64,000 bases of DNA from assembly GCF_000018325.1 (NCBI RefSeq), contig NC_009922.1:2542001-2606000 (forward strand), read 5' to 3'. The notes under the pieces are model-generated. The model was not told the origin of the DNA. It worked only from the letters and a program-made list of their open reading frames with translations, and did no database searches. This stretch comes from Alkaliphilus oremlandii OhILAs. Its GTDB lineage: Bacteria; Bacillota; Clostridia; Peptostreptococcales; Natronincolaceae. The translations under genes were made by a program, and so were the position numbers. This document shows, piece after piece, positions 9,150 to 17,493 of the stretch (the first letter of the stretch is position 1; each line of letters begins with the position of its first letter).

Positions 9150-10466
9150 TTATTCATCCCCCTTTATACTTTTTAAATACAGTTCAGGTAATACTTCTGA
9201 TAAGCTAGGGTTAATGAATAGTGATTTTGATATTTTTTCTAAAGTACATCCTTGGTCAAACCACAATGCACTGTCTGCCATTAAATCACTGGAATAATCG
9301 CTAACCACCCAATATCCCAACAATTTACCATCATGATGCAGGATTTTAGCAAAGCCATCCAAGTCTTTCCCATAACCTCTATATAAATCCCTTAGATTAA
9401 TTTTACAAACCTTATAGTCTTGCCCTTTTAAATCCTTTTCACTCTTACCGATCCCTGATATTTCCTTCAATCCAAATATACTTCTCGGCAGTGTAGCGTA
9501 TGCCATTTCTACTTCTTTTCCTGCATATAAATGTTTCGCCACAGCGATTCCTTGGCTATATGCAACATGGGCCATCCCTAATATACCATTGGCATCACCA
9601 ATAACATAAATGTTATCCACAGATGTTCTTAAATTGCCATCGATATGGATCTTATGCTCATCACAGATCACACCTAAGTCCATCAGTCCATCCACCTTAT
9701 TTAAGGATCGAATGGAAGTATACAAAAGATATTCTCCCCTAATTTTATGACCCTTCGCCGTTGTAATATGGATGCTATCCTGTTCTTCTATGGTATGAAC
9801 AATGTCATCACCATAATAGAATTCCACTTGATTCTGCTCTAGACTTTTCATTAAATATTGTTTTAAATCTTGGTCAGTTTCCTGTAGGATTTCTTCTTCC
9901 CTTACAACCATCCTTACTTGAACCCCATAAGCAGCGTAAATATCTGCAATTTCTACTGCCTCTACACCCCCACCTACGATGATCAAATCCTTTGGCAATT
10001 TTTTAAGACCCATTAATTCTCTATGGCTAATGGCTCTTCTGGCGTTGTTCGGTATCACTGGGGATGTGCCTGTAGCAATGATGAAATGATCTGTAGTCAG
10101 GTTGTGAGAACCCACCTTCAATGTATTTTGATCCAGCAATACGCCATCGCCAAAATAGAGATCAATACCATCCAAGTCTCTCTTCATAAAATCCTGTAAT
10201 TCTGCTATTCTATTGTATCCTCTTTCATACACATCCTGGATATCGATATCTAAAGTACGATGGTATGAATCTGCTAAATCCCTTGCTTTTAAAAACCCAA
10301 CTACGTTATCCTTATGAATCTTTACTGGAAGGCAGCCTGTGGCGATTGCAGTCCCACCTAGTTTTTCCTTTTCTACCACAGCAACTTTTTTTCCGTATTG
10401 ACGGCATGCCTTTGCAAAGGTTGCTCCGGCGATTCCAGATCCGATTACGATGACATCATATTTCAC
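9150..10466 (-). CDS. Dihydrolipoamide-dehydrogenase-like flavoprotein lacking the redox disulfide
   Basis: 438 residues from a GTG at 10466 (AAAGGAG upstream). Two dinucleotide-binding motifs (VIGSGIAGATFA for FAD at about 7-18; IVGGGVEAVEIA for NAD(P)H) and the FAD motif YVIGDANG establish the class I pyridine nucleotide-disulfide oxidoreductase fold. However, the usual GGTCxxxGC active site reads GGTAIATGC: the first cysteine is Ala40 and only Cys45 remains. At the C-terminus the catalytic HP motif reads INPSLSE, with His replaced by Asn. Disulfide reductase chemistry is therefore unlikely; an NAD(P)H-linked oxidoreductase of unknown substrate is more plausible. It overlaps the upstream permease gene by 11 nt and ends 1 nt before the phosphorylase, so it is embedded in the nucleoside operon. 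Confidence 0.85.
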   Translation of the reverse strand: MKYDVIVIGSGIAGATFAKACRQYGKKVAVVEKEKLGGTAIATGCLPVKIHKDNVVGFLKARDLADSYHRTLDIDIQDVYERGYNRIAELQDFMKRDLDGIDLYFGDGVLLDQNTLKVGSHNLTTDHFIIATGTSPVIPNNARRAISHRELMGLKKLPKDLIIVGGGVEAVEIADIYAAYGVQVRMVVREEEILQETDQDLKQYLMKSLEQNQVEFYYGDDIVHTIEEQDSIHITTAKGHKIRGEYLLYTSIRSLNKVDGLMDLGVICDEHKIHIDGNLRTSVDNIYVIGDANGILGMAHVAYSQGIAVAKHLYAGKEVEMAYATLPRSIFGLKEISGIGKSEKDLKGQDYKVCKINLRDLYRGYGKDLDGFAKILHHDGKLLGYWVVSDYSSDLMADSALWFDQGCTLEKISKSLFINPSLSEVLPELYLKSIKGDE

Positions 10467-11367
10467 TATGCTTTCTCCTTTGCAATGTTTTTTGTGCAAC
10501 GATAAATAGAACAATAATGGTTGCAATATACGGAATCATCTGCGTAAACTGTGACGGAATTCCCACACTTTGAAGACGAATACCGAGGGCATCGAAGAAT
10601 CCAAACAATAGGGCCGCAAAGAAGGCCTTGATTGGATGAGAAGCACCAAAAATGATCACGGAAAGTGCGATAAAGCCTTTATTGGCACTCATGTTTTCTG
10701 TGAACAACGTCAAATATCCAAGGGATAAATGGGCACCAGCAAAACCGCAAAGGATGCCGCAAAGAACAGAACTGATATATTTCATTCGCTTTGGATTGAT
10801 TCCTGCGGTCTCTAAGGATTGCGGACTTTCTCCCGCCGCTCTAATCCAATACCCCATGGGTGTCTTAAATAAGAATATATATACAACGATTACTAAAATC
10901 CAACTGATATAGACAAAGATGGAGTGATTATTAAAAATCGCATCTAAAAATGGTACTTTTGATAAAAAGTCGATATTAATATCTGGTAGGGGGATAATCT
11001 TGGGAGAAGAAAAAGCACCCTTTACGCCAAATATGGTTCGAAGTAAAAATACGGTTAGACCAGAGCCCAATATATTAATAGCAACACCGATAACAAATTC
11101 ATCGGATTTCAATTCAATTACAAAAACTCCAAATAAAAGTCCGATTAAAATTCCAGAGCAAACTGCCAGTGCCACACCCATGGCTGAACTTCCAAAGAAA
11201 TAGCTCCCAACCACAGCAAAAAAGGCACCTAAAAGGATCATTCCTTCCATTCCTATATTTAGAATCCCTGCCTGCATTGTTAAAAGTCCACCTAATGCAG
11301 CCAATACCAGCGGTGTTGCAGTTCTTATCATATTTTGTAATAAAGATAAGTTAAAAATATCCTTCAT
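10456..11367 (-). CDS. Nucleoside ABC transporter permease (NupQ/YufQ-like)
   Basis: 303 residues with about eight hydrophobic segments. The N-terminus (LQNMIRTATPLVLAALGG; GILNIGMEGMILLGAFFAVVG) and MGYWIRAAGESPQSLETAGI are characteristic of the BPD_transp_2 permeases that work with BMP-type binding proteins. It forms the membrane channel with the neighbouring permease (11373-12434). The context matches the Bacillus nupNOPQ guanosine/nucleoside importer. The AAAGGAGG ribosome binding site supports ATG 11367. It overlaps the downstream flavoprotein start by 11 nt, suggesting translational coupling. Confidence 0.92.
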   Translation of the reverse strand: MKDIFNLSLLQNMIRTATPLVLAALGGLLTMQAGILNIGMEGMILLGAFFAVVGSYFFGSSAMGVALAVCSGILIGLLFGVFVIELKSDEFVIGVAINILGSGLTVFLLRTIFGVKGAFSSPKIIPLPDINIDFLSKVPFLDAIFNNHSIFVYISWILVIVVYIFLFKTPMGYWIRAAGESPQSLETAGINPKRMKYISSVLCGILCGFAGAHLSLGYLTLFTENMSANKGFIALSVIIFGASHPIKAFFAALLFGFFDALGIRLQSVGIPSQFTQMIPYIATIIVLFIVAQKTLQRRKHSEI

Positions 11368-11372
11368 TTAGT

Positions 11373-12434
11373 CTATGCCTCCTTTTTACTGAGTTTTTTT
11401 CTTCTAAAAAGCGCTTTAAATCCAGATTCTCCTGCCATAAATAGAATGATCAATGCCTGAATCACCGCTACAAGCTCTGATGATATTCCAGTTTCCAACT
11501 CCATCACCACGGAGCCTGTCTTTAAAGCAGCAAAAAAGATAGACATAATAACGATTCCTACAGGACTGTTTTTTACGATTAAGGATATGAGCATCCCATC
11601 GAAGGCATATCCCTTGGAAAGATTCGTTAAGAATCGATAATGCATCCCATATACTTCAAAAGCGCCGGCCACACCACACAGGGCACCAGAGATCAACATG
11701 GCAACAATCATATATTTTTCTGTAGAAAGTCCCATATACTTAGAAAATACGTTATTTTCCCCAATCATTCTGAAATTATATCCATAGGAGGTTTTCTTCA
11801 CTAAATAATAGATAAGAATAGCGATCATGGCCGCATAAATAATACTGGTATTCAGCTTTGCTACCTGAACCAATCTGGTAAATCGATATTGATCTGCAAT
11901 TAAATTGGACCCTCCCATACTACCATCCGTGGCTTTGAAAGGATAATTTACTAAATATCCGGTAAACAGCATTGCAATACTATTGAGCATAACGCAAACA
12001 ATAACTTCATCTATTTTAAACTTCACCTTCAATATGGCAGGGATATAGGCCAGTGCTGCACCGACTACGGCAGAACAAAGGACGGCTAAGATAATTCCAA
12101 TGCCAGCAGGCAACCCTTTAAAGGTAAAACCGATATAAGTGGCAGCAAAAGCACCTAAATATAATTGACCTTCTCCACCAATATTGAATATGCCCGACAT
12201 AAAGGCGATGGCTGTTGCCAGTCCCGTTAAGATGAGCGGCACTGTTTTCGTTAAGGTTGTAGCAATTGCATATTTATTTCCAAAGGCACCGGTAATCAGT
12301 GCGCCATATCCTAGAATCGGATTTTTACCATTGAGAACCATAATGACAGCACCCAATAATAAGGCCAACAATATGGAACCTGTAATCGAAAGGATATATT
12401 CTCCATCGATTTTAATATTTAATTTCTTCATCAT
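11373..12434 (-). CDS. Nucleoside ABC transporter permease (NupP/YufP-like)
   Basis: 353 residues and about nine to ten hydrophobic segments. The conserved stretch FMSGIFNIGGEGQLYLGAF and the downstream MIGENNVFSKYMGLS are diagnostic for the larger of the two BMP-associated BPD_transp_2 permeases. It pairs with the 303-residue permease to form the pore. Its start overlaps the end of the ATPase gene by 23 nt, and AGGTG lies upstream of ATG 12434 (a second ATG directly follows). Substrate is inferred to be nucleosides from the operon: a phosphorylase lies downstream and a BMP lipoprotein upstream. Confidence 0.92.
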   Translation of the reverse strand: MMKKLNIKIDGEYILSITGSILLALLLGAVIMVLNGKNPILGYGALITGAFGNKYAIATTLTKTVPLILTGLATAIAFMSGIFNIGGEGQLYLGAFAATYIGFTFKGLPAGIGIILAVLCSAVVGAALAYIPAILKVKFKIDEVIVCVMLNSIAMLFTGYLVNYPFKATDGSMGGSNLIADQYRFTRLVQVAKLNTSIIYAAMIAILIYYLVKKTSYGYNFRMIGENNVFSKYMGLSTEKYMIVAMLISGALCGVAGAFEVYGMHYRFLTNLSKGYAFDGMLISLIVKNSPVGIVIMSIFFAALKTGSVVMELETGISSELVAVIQALIILFMAGESGFKALFRRKKLSKKEA

Positions 12435-13965
12435 GGTTCACCTTTCTTCCCCTATTTCCTGTCATATAATATCCGACCTCACTCTTATCGATTTCACCAG
12501 CAGCAAATTCTCCTGTAATTTTGCCGTCATACATGGTAATGATTCGGTCCGATAGCCTAAAAATTTCGTCCAGCTCTGCAGATACTAAAATAATCCCACA
12601 GCCTTCATTTCGTTTTTTTATGATTTCTTCATGAATAAACTCTATGGCGCCGATGTCCACACCTCTTGTTGGTTGAGATATCAACAAGACCTTGGAATCG
12701 AAAGAAAACTCCCTAGCAATGACAACCTTCTGCATGTTGCCGCCAGAAAGATTTTCTACCTTCACATTTTCACTGGCCGTTCTGATATCGAACTTTTGGA
12801 TGAGTTTTTTAGAAAATGCTCTCACCACATTCTGCTTCAGATGAATTCCCTTTTTAGCAAAGGTCTCACTATGCTGACTTCCCATTAAAATATTGTCCAT
12901 AATGGTTGCCTTGGTATTTAAACCTGTATGCATCCTGTCCTCAGCAATATGAGAAACCCCCACTTTCCGAATTTCATAGGGATTTAATTTCGTCGTATTG
13001 ATATTCAATATTTCGATATTTCCACTCTCCACAGGGATCATACCGCTGATTGCCTCTATCAGTTCTGTCTGTCCATTGCCTTCGATCCCTGCTACGCCCA
13101 GTACTTCTCCTGCACGCACTTCAAAGGAAACCCCATTTAAGGCCATAAATCCTCTTTTATCCCGCGCCTTTAAATCCTCTACCTTGATCAGTCTTTCTCC
13201 TTGGCTGTCTTCCTTGCTCAGTTGGTCAAATAAGACTTCTTTGCCAACCATCATTTCCGATAAAATTCTTTCATCCACCTCTTCGGTCTTATTGACGCCA
13301 ATCAACCTACCTGCCCTCATGACCGCTACTCGATCAGAGATTGCTAAAACTTCGTTGAGCTTATGAGTGATGATGATGATGGTTTTTCCCATTTCCTTCA
13401 CCAGTTTTCGGATGACGACAAAGAGTTCCTCCGTTTCTTGAGGTGTCAGCACCGCCGTTGGCTCGTCCAAAATCAAAATATCTGCGCCTCTATATAAAGT
13501 CTTTAATATTTCTACCCGCTGTTGAACTCCCACAGATACCAGCTCTACAGGAATCTTTGGATCCACCTTCAATCCATATTCTTCACTGATTCTTTTTGTG
13601 CTTTCAATGGCTTCTTTTTCATTTATAAAAATACCGTTCTTTTTGATTTCTCTTCCTAATACTACATTTTGTGCAATGGTAAAAGATGGCACCAACATAA
13701 AATGCTGATGTACCATGCCAATTCCTTTATCGATGGCTGTTTTCGGTTTGAAGTTCTGTACTTTTTCACCTTTGATATAGACATCGCCAGAAGTCGGCTT
13801 ATAAAGACCGTACATAATTTTCATCAGCGTTGACTTTCCTGCACCGTTTTCTCCTACGATGGCAAATACTTCGCCTTTCTTAATCTCTAAGGATATATCA
13901 TCGTTTGCCAGCACACCGGGAAATTGCTTTGTAATATTTTTTAACTGTATTACAGGTTCTGCCAT
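12412..13965 (-). CDS. Nucleoside ABC transporter ATP-binding protein (NupO/YufO-like)
   Basis: About 517 residues with two ABC domains in tandem. The first has Walker A GENGAGKST (about residues 36-44), Q-loop HQHFMLVPSF, a degenerate signature VSVGVQQR and Walker B ILILDEP. The second has a modified P-loop GIEGNGQTE, signature LSGGNMQK and ISQPTRGVD in place of a classical Walker B. This asymmetry is normal for sugar/nucleoside importers of the RbsA/YufO type. It energises uptake through the two downstream permeases. Start at 13965 chosen because AGGAGG lies 6 nt upstream; the ATG at 13971 abuts the ribosome binding site. Confidence 0.94.
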   Translation of the reverse strand: MAEPVIQLKNITKQFPGVLANDDISLEIKKGEVFAIVGENGAGKSTLMKIMYGLYKPTSGDVYIKGEKVQNFKPKTAIDKGIGMVHQHFMLVPSFTIAQNVVLGREIKKNGIFINEKEAIESTKRISEEYGLKVDPKIPVELVSVGVQQRVEILKTLYRGADILILDEPTAVLTPQETEELFVVIRKLVKEMGKTIIIITHKLNEVLAISDRVAVMRAGRLIGVNKTEEVDERILSEMMVGKEVLFDQLSKEDSQGERLIKVEDLKARDKRGFMALNGVSFEVRAGEVLGVAGIEGNGQTELIEAISGMIPVESGNIEILNINTTKLNPYEIRKVGVSHIAEDRMHTGLNTKATIMDNILMGSQHSETFAKKGIHLKQNVVRAFSKKLIQKFDIRTASENVKVENLSGGNMQKVVIAREFSFDSKVLLISQPTRGVDIGAIEFIHEEIIKKRNEGCGIILVSAELDEIFRLSDRIITMYDGKITGEFAAGEIDKSEVGYYMTGNRGRKVNHDEEIKY

Positions 13966-13992
13966 ATGCATCCTCCTATTCCTCCATCTATG

Positions 13993-14024
13993 AAAAACGA
14001 AGAAGCCAACAGACTTCTTCGTTT
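13993..14024 (-). terminator. Intra-operon attenuating hairpin after the BMP lipoprotein gene
   Basis: The stem ACGAAGAAG/CTTCTTCGT followed by TTTTT on the minus strand lies between the binding-protein gene and the ATPase gene. Partial termination here would give more binding protein than transporter, the usual stoichiometry for ABC importers. Confidence 0.65.
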
Positions 14025-14032
14025 ACAGTGTA

Positions 14033-15055
14033 TTATCTAACTTCTGTTACTTTGATTTCTCCGCTTACAATTTTTTCAGATATTTCAGCTAATGTTGCTT
14101 TCATTTCATCTGTAACGAATTGCTTCATATCCTCAGTACCGTATCCAATACCGATTCCATTTTCTTTGATTCCATAGGTTAAGGTTTCTCCACCTTTGAT
14201 AGAACCGTTGATTATATTTTCGATGGTTTCATAAACAGAAAGTCCTACATTCTTTATCATGCTGTACATAATAACATCTGGATTGATATATCTTTGGTCG
14301 GAGTCTACACCAATTGCATATTTACCAAGGTCTTTTCCAGCTTCAAATACACCTTCGCCAGTTTTTCCAGCAGCATGGAATACAATATCTGCACCTTTAT
14401 TGTAAATCGCAATCGCAGATTCCTTACCCTTCGTTGGATCTTCAAAGTCTCCTGCAAAAATAACATCCACTTTAATCTCTGGATTAACAAATTTTGCGCC
14501 TTCTTCGTAACCAACCTGGAAGTTTCGAATTACTGGGAGATCAACACCACCAACCATACCGATGTGATCAGTTTCACTTAACATTGCACCCAATGCTCCA
14601 GCTAAGAAAGATCCTTCATTTTCCTTGTACTGTACAGATACAATATTATCTATTCCAGTAATTGCATTATCTACATAAATATATGTTTTTGTAGGAAATT
14701 GTGGTGCAATCTCTTGAATCACATCGTAGAATTCAAAGCCAACAACCACTACAATGTCCGCATAATTTGATGCTTGTACTAATTGGTCAGAAAGCAAAGC
14801 AAGGTCGTTTTTACATTCTAAAACTTTACCCTCTACGCCTAAGTTTTTGATTGCAGACTGTAATCCTTCATTACTTGAATCGTAGAAGGAACGGTCTCCC
14901 AGTCCACCAGAAACCACTAAGCCAACCTTTGTCTTACCAGCCCCATCTGTTCCATTGTTATCCGATGGATTTCCACCGGTATTGCTGGAACATCCTACAA
15001 ATGCAAGCATAGCAACCATCAGTAAGCATATTACTTTAACTAGCTTATTTTTCAT
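14033..15055 (-). CDS. BMP-family nucleoside-binding lipoprotein
   Basis: 340 residues with a lipoprotein signal (VICLLMVAMLAFVGC, lipobox FVGC), a Gly/Asn/Asp linker and then the BMP/PnrA periplasmic-binding fold: KVGLVVSGGLGDRSFYDSSNEGL, FEFYDVIQEIAPQFP, VQYKENEGSFLAGALGA and FHAAGKTGEGVFEAG. The GLGDRSFYDS and YKENEGSFLAG elements are family hallmarks; members such as TmpC/PnrA and NupN bind purine nucleosides. It is tethered to the outer membrane face and delivers ligand to the downstream permeases. AAAGGGAGG precedes ATG 15055. Only about 50 bases separate it from the Crp/Fnr gene upstream, with no evident terminator. Confidence 0.94.
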   Translation of the reverse strand: MKNKLVKVICLLMVAMLAFVGCSSNTGGNPSDNNGTDGAGKTKVGLVVSGGLGDRSFYDSSNEGLQSAIKNLGVEGKVLECKNDLALLSDQLVQASNYADIVVVVGFEFYDVIQEIAPQFPTKTYIYVDNAITGIDNIVSVQYKENEGSFLAGALGAMLSETDHIGMVGGVDLPVIRNFQVGYEEGAKFVNPEIKVDVIFAGDFEDPTKGKESAIAIYNKGADIVFHAAGKTGEGVFEAGKDLGKYAIGVDSDQRYINPDVIMYSMIKNVGLSVYETIENIINGSIKGGETLTYGIKENGIGIGYGTEDMKQFVTDEMKATLAEISEKIVSGEIKVTEVR

Positions 15056-15104
15056 TCAAAACATCCTCCCTTTATATGTTTAATTTAAAAAACAACAAGT
15101 TCTA

Positions 15105-15770
15105 TTAGAGTATTTTCTCTCGCTCTATTTCATCTCGAATGCCCTCAACATTTAAGATTTTAATAGTATTCTCACCATTTAGGATCAAATGCTTCTCTGC
15201 CAATTCCTTCAGTACGCGATTAATACTCCGCTGAGTCACTACAAAATGTTCACTTAAGTATTTCTTGCTGATTTCCACTTCATCGCTACTGCTTCTTTTC
15301 AATTCTTCTAGGATATAGCCACACACTCTATATTTCAGAGAATACAGCGTATCCTTGATGGCTTTTTCCGATAAATAATAAAAATTGTCACAGATGGACC
15401 TTAAAATATAGAGGTTTACTTCCTTATCTTCCTGTATCCACTTTAAGAATAGATCCCTTCCCAGTCGCATTACGGTCATGTCCTCTAATGCCTCTATTTG
15501 GCATACATAGGGCTTTAAATCAAATATCTCTAGTTCACCAAAGTAATTGCCTTCTCGGTATACGCTTTGGGAATAACTCTTTCCTCGCTCAGAAGTATGA
15601 TATATGTTTGCTCTTCCCTCTAGAATCACATAAAAATATGGGTATACATCACCTTGATAACATATAACCTCATTCTTAGCATAGTGAAAGACCTTCCAAT
15701 CCTCTTTATTTTTATATCGAAAGACGTGGTCCAATATTTCTTTATTTTTATCACCGTCTGATTTATGCAT
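15105..15770 (-). CDS. Crp/Fnr-family transcriptional regulator
   Basis: About 221 residues. A cyclic-nucleotide-binding-like beta barrel occupies about residues 25-120 (NEVICYQGDVYPYFYVILEGRA; GNYFGELEIF), a dimerisation helix follows, and a winged helix ends the protein (EISKKYLSEHFVVTQRSINRVLKEL). The Arg that contacts cAMP phosphate in true CRP is not evident and no Fnr-type cysteine cluster is seen, so the effector is unknown. The start is uncertain among three consecutive ATGs at 15776-15770; I chose the last for spacing from TAGGAG. It lies ~50 bp upstream of the nucleoside operon on the same strand and is a likely local regulator. Confidence 0.85.
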   Translation of the reverse strand: MHKSDGDKNKEILDHVFRYKNKEDWKVFHYAKNEVICYQGDVYPYFYVILEGRANIYHTSERGKSYSQSVYREGNYFGELEIFDLKPYVCQIEALEDMTVMRLGRDLFLKWIQEDKEVNLYILRSICDNFYYLSEKAIKDTLYSLKYRVCGYILEELKRSSSDEVEISKKYLSEHFVVTQRSINRVLKELAEKHLILNGENTIKILNVEGIRDEIEREKIL

Positions 15771-15817
15771 CATCATTCTCCTAACTATATTTTGCAACAA
15801 AAAACGATTTTGTTTAA

Positions 15818-15829
15818 GGACATATGTCC
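15818..15829. promoter_or_regulatory. 12-bp palindrome upstream of the Crp/Fnr gene
   Basis: GGACATATGTCC is a perfect palindrome 48 bp upstream of the chosen start. It could be an autoregulatory operator. No second copy was noticed elsewhere in the window. Confidence 0.3.
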
Positions 15830-15861
15830 CGCCATGGAATTGAAAAACCATAGTCGGCAAA

Positions 15862-15898
15862 AAACTATGCTCGATTTATAAAATACAGAGCATAGTTC
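15862..15898 (-). terminator. glmM terminator
   Basis: A 10-bp perfect stem (AACTATGCTC/GAGCATAGTT) with a 15-nt loop, followed by TTTT on the minus strand, lies downstream of glmM and upstream of the Crp/Fnr gene. Confidence 0.7.
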
Positions 15899-15983
15899 TA
15901 TTCATATCAGTATTTTTCTAAGCATATTTCGACAACAATTATTTCCTGGGAAATCTAAAATACGACAATTGTAGATATGCAAT

Positions 15984-17333
15984 TTAATTTAATCTCTGTT
16001 CGATTAACTTTGCAAGATCCGTTGCCAATACGTTAAGCTCCTCTTGATTCTTCCCTTCCAGCATTACCCTTACTAAGGGTTCTGTTCCCGATGGTCGAAT
16101 CAAGACTCTACCTTCTCCAGCCAATTTATTTTCAATTGCTGTAATTGACTGCATGATGATAGCATCATTTTGATAGACTTCTTTATTTTCATTTTTCACC
16201 TTGGCATTGACCAACACTTGAGGATAGGAGGTCATTACCTTAGCCAATTCCGACAATTTTTTGTTCTCCGCCTTCATGGTGGCAATCAGTTGAATGGCAG
16301 TTAAAAGCCCATCGCCCGTCGTGTTGTAGTCTAGGAAAATAACGTGACCGGATTGCTCACCGCCGAGACAGTATCCACCTTGGACCATTTCTTCCAGTAC
16401 ATATCGATCTCCAACCTTTGTTTTTACCACGTTACATCCGTACTCTTTCATAGCAATTTCAAGTCCAATATTGCTCATTACAGTTCCTACAATAACATCA
16501 TTTTTTAATTTTCCTTGTTTCTTTAAGCAAATACCGCAAATGGCCATAATATGATCGCCATCTACCACTTCTCCATTTTCATCTACAGCAATTAAGCGAT
16601 CTGCATCTCCATCAAAGGAGATTCCAATATCCGCGCCTACTTCTTTAACCAATGCACCAATGACCTCAGGGTTTGTAGAACCACAGCCCTTATTGATATT
16701 CATACCATCCGGCGTATCGTTTATAAGGATCACTTCCGCACCCAATTCTTTTAATAATTTTGGTGCCGATCGATAGGCTGCTCCATTTCCAGCATCCACA
16801 GCAATTTTTAATCCTTTAAAGTCACGGTCTAAAGTGGTCTTTAGAAAGTCTGTATATTCTTCAATACTCTTTTCATCCACAGTCACTGTACCGACATCCT
16901 TGCCTTCCATTCGAATGTCCACATCTCTATTATTTAAAATATACGCTTCGATCTGTTCTTCAACTTCGTCTGGAAGCTTATATCCTTCTCTATTAAAGAA
17001 TTTAATTCCATTGTATTCTGCAGGGTTATGGGACGCTGAAATCACTACACCAAAGTCTGCCTTTAAATGTCTGGTTAAATACGCAACGGCAGGTGTTGGT
17101 AGAACCCCTAAAGAAATAACATCCACGCCCATGGACAGAAATCCAGCAGTCATGGCAGATTCTAATAAATCTCCTGAGATTCGAGTATCCTTTCCAATGG
17201 CTACCTTTGCTCTTTTATTATTGTCTTTATTCAAAACGTAAGCGCCGATACGCCCCAATTGATATGCCAGCTCCGGCGTTAAATCTCTGTTTGCAATTCC
17301 TCGAACCCCATCCGTTCCAAACAATTTCCCCAT
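15984..17333 (-). CDS. glmM: Phosphoglucosamine mutase
   Basis: 449 residues. The N-terminal GKLFGTDGVRGIAN, the phosphoserine loop ISASHNPAEYNGIK (active Ser about residue 100), the metal loop SFDGDADRLIAVD and the C-terminal phosphate-binding loop RPSGTEPLVRVM are all present. It interconverts glucosamine-6-phosphate and glucosamine-1-phosphate for peptidoglycan precursor synthesis. Start at 17333 chosen for GGGAGG 7 nt upstream; a frame extension to 17348 overlaps that ribosome binding site. In most Firmicutes glmM follows cdaA-cdaR; here those genes are about 33 kb away on the same strand. It appears monocistronic. Confidence 0.97.
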   Translation of the reverse strand: MGKLFGTDGVRGIANRDLTPELAYQLGRIGAYVLNKDNNKRAKVAIGKDTRISGDLLESAMTAGFLSMGVDVISLGVLPTPAVAYLTRHLKADFGVVISASHNPAEYNGIKFFNREGYKLPDEVEEQIEAYILNNRDVDIRMEGKDVGTVTVDEKSIEEYTDFLKTTLDRDFKGLKIAVDAGNGAAYRSAPKLLKELGAEVILINDTPDGMNINKGCGSTNPEVIGALVKEVGADIGISFDGDADRLIAVDENGEVVDGDHIMAICGICLKKQGKLKNDVIVGTVMSNIGLEIAMKEYGCNVVKTKVGDRYVLEEMVQGGYCLGGEQSGHVIFLDYNTTGDGLLTAIQLIATMKAENKKLSELAKVMTSYPQVLVNAKVKNENKEVYQNDAIIMQSITAIENKLAGEGRVLIRPSGTEPLVRVMLEGKNQEELNVLATDLAKLIEQRLN

Positions 17334-17493
17334 TTTTTTACCTCCCATTTATTTGCATTTTATCAGCGGACGCATGCATCCTGCTGTCTTGAATTCTATA
17401 TTTTCTCAATGGATATATACTATACTTAGTATACCACAGGAATGCGCATTTTTGATACAACTTCTACATTTTCTTCCATTAAAACTGCATCTA

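Noticed and set aside
15056..15104. Purine riboswitch before the nucleoside operon
   Set aside because: The spacer is only about 50 nt and lacks room for an aptamer.
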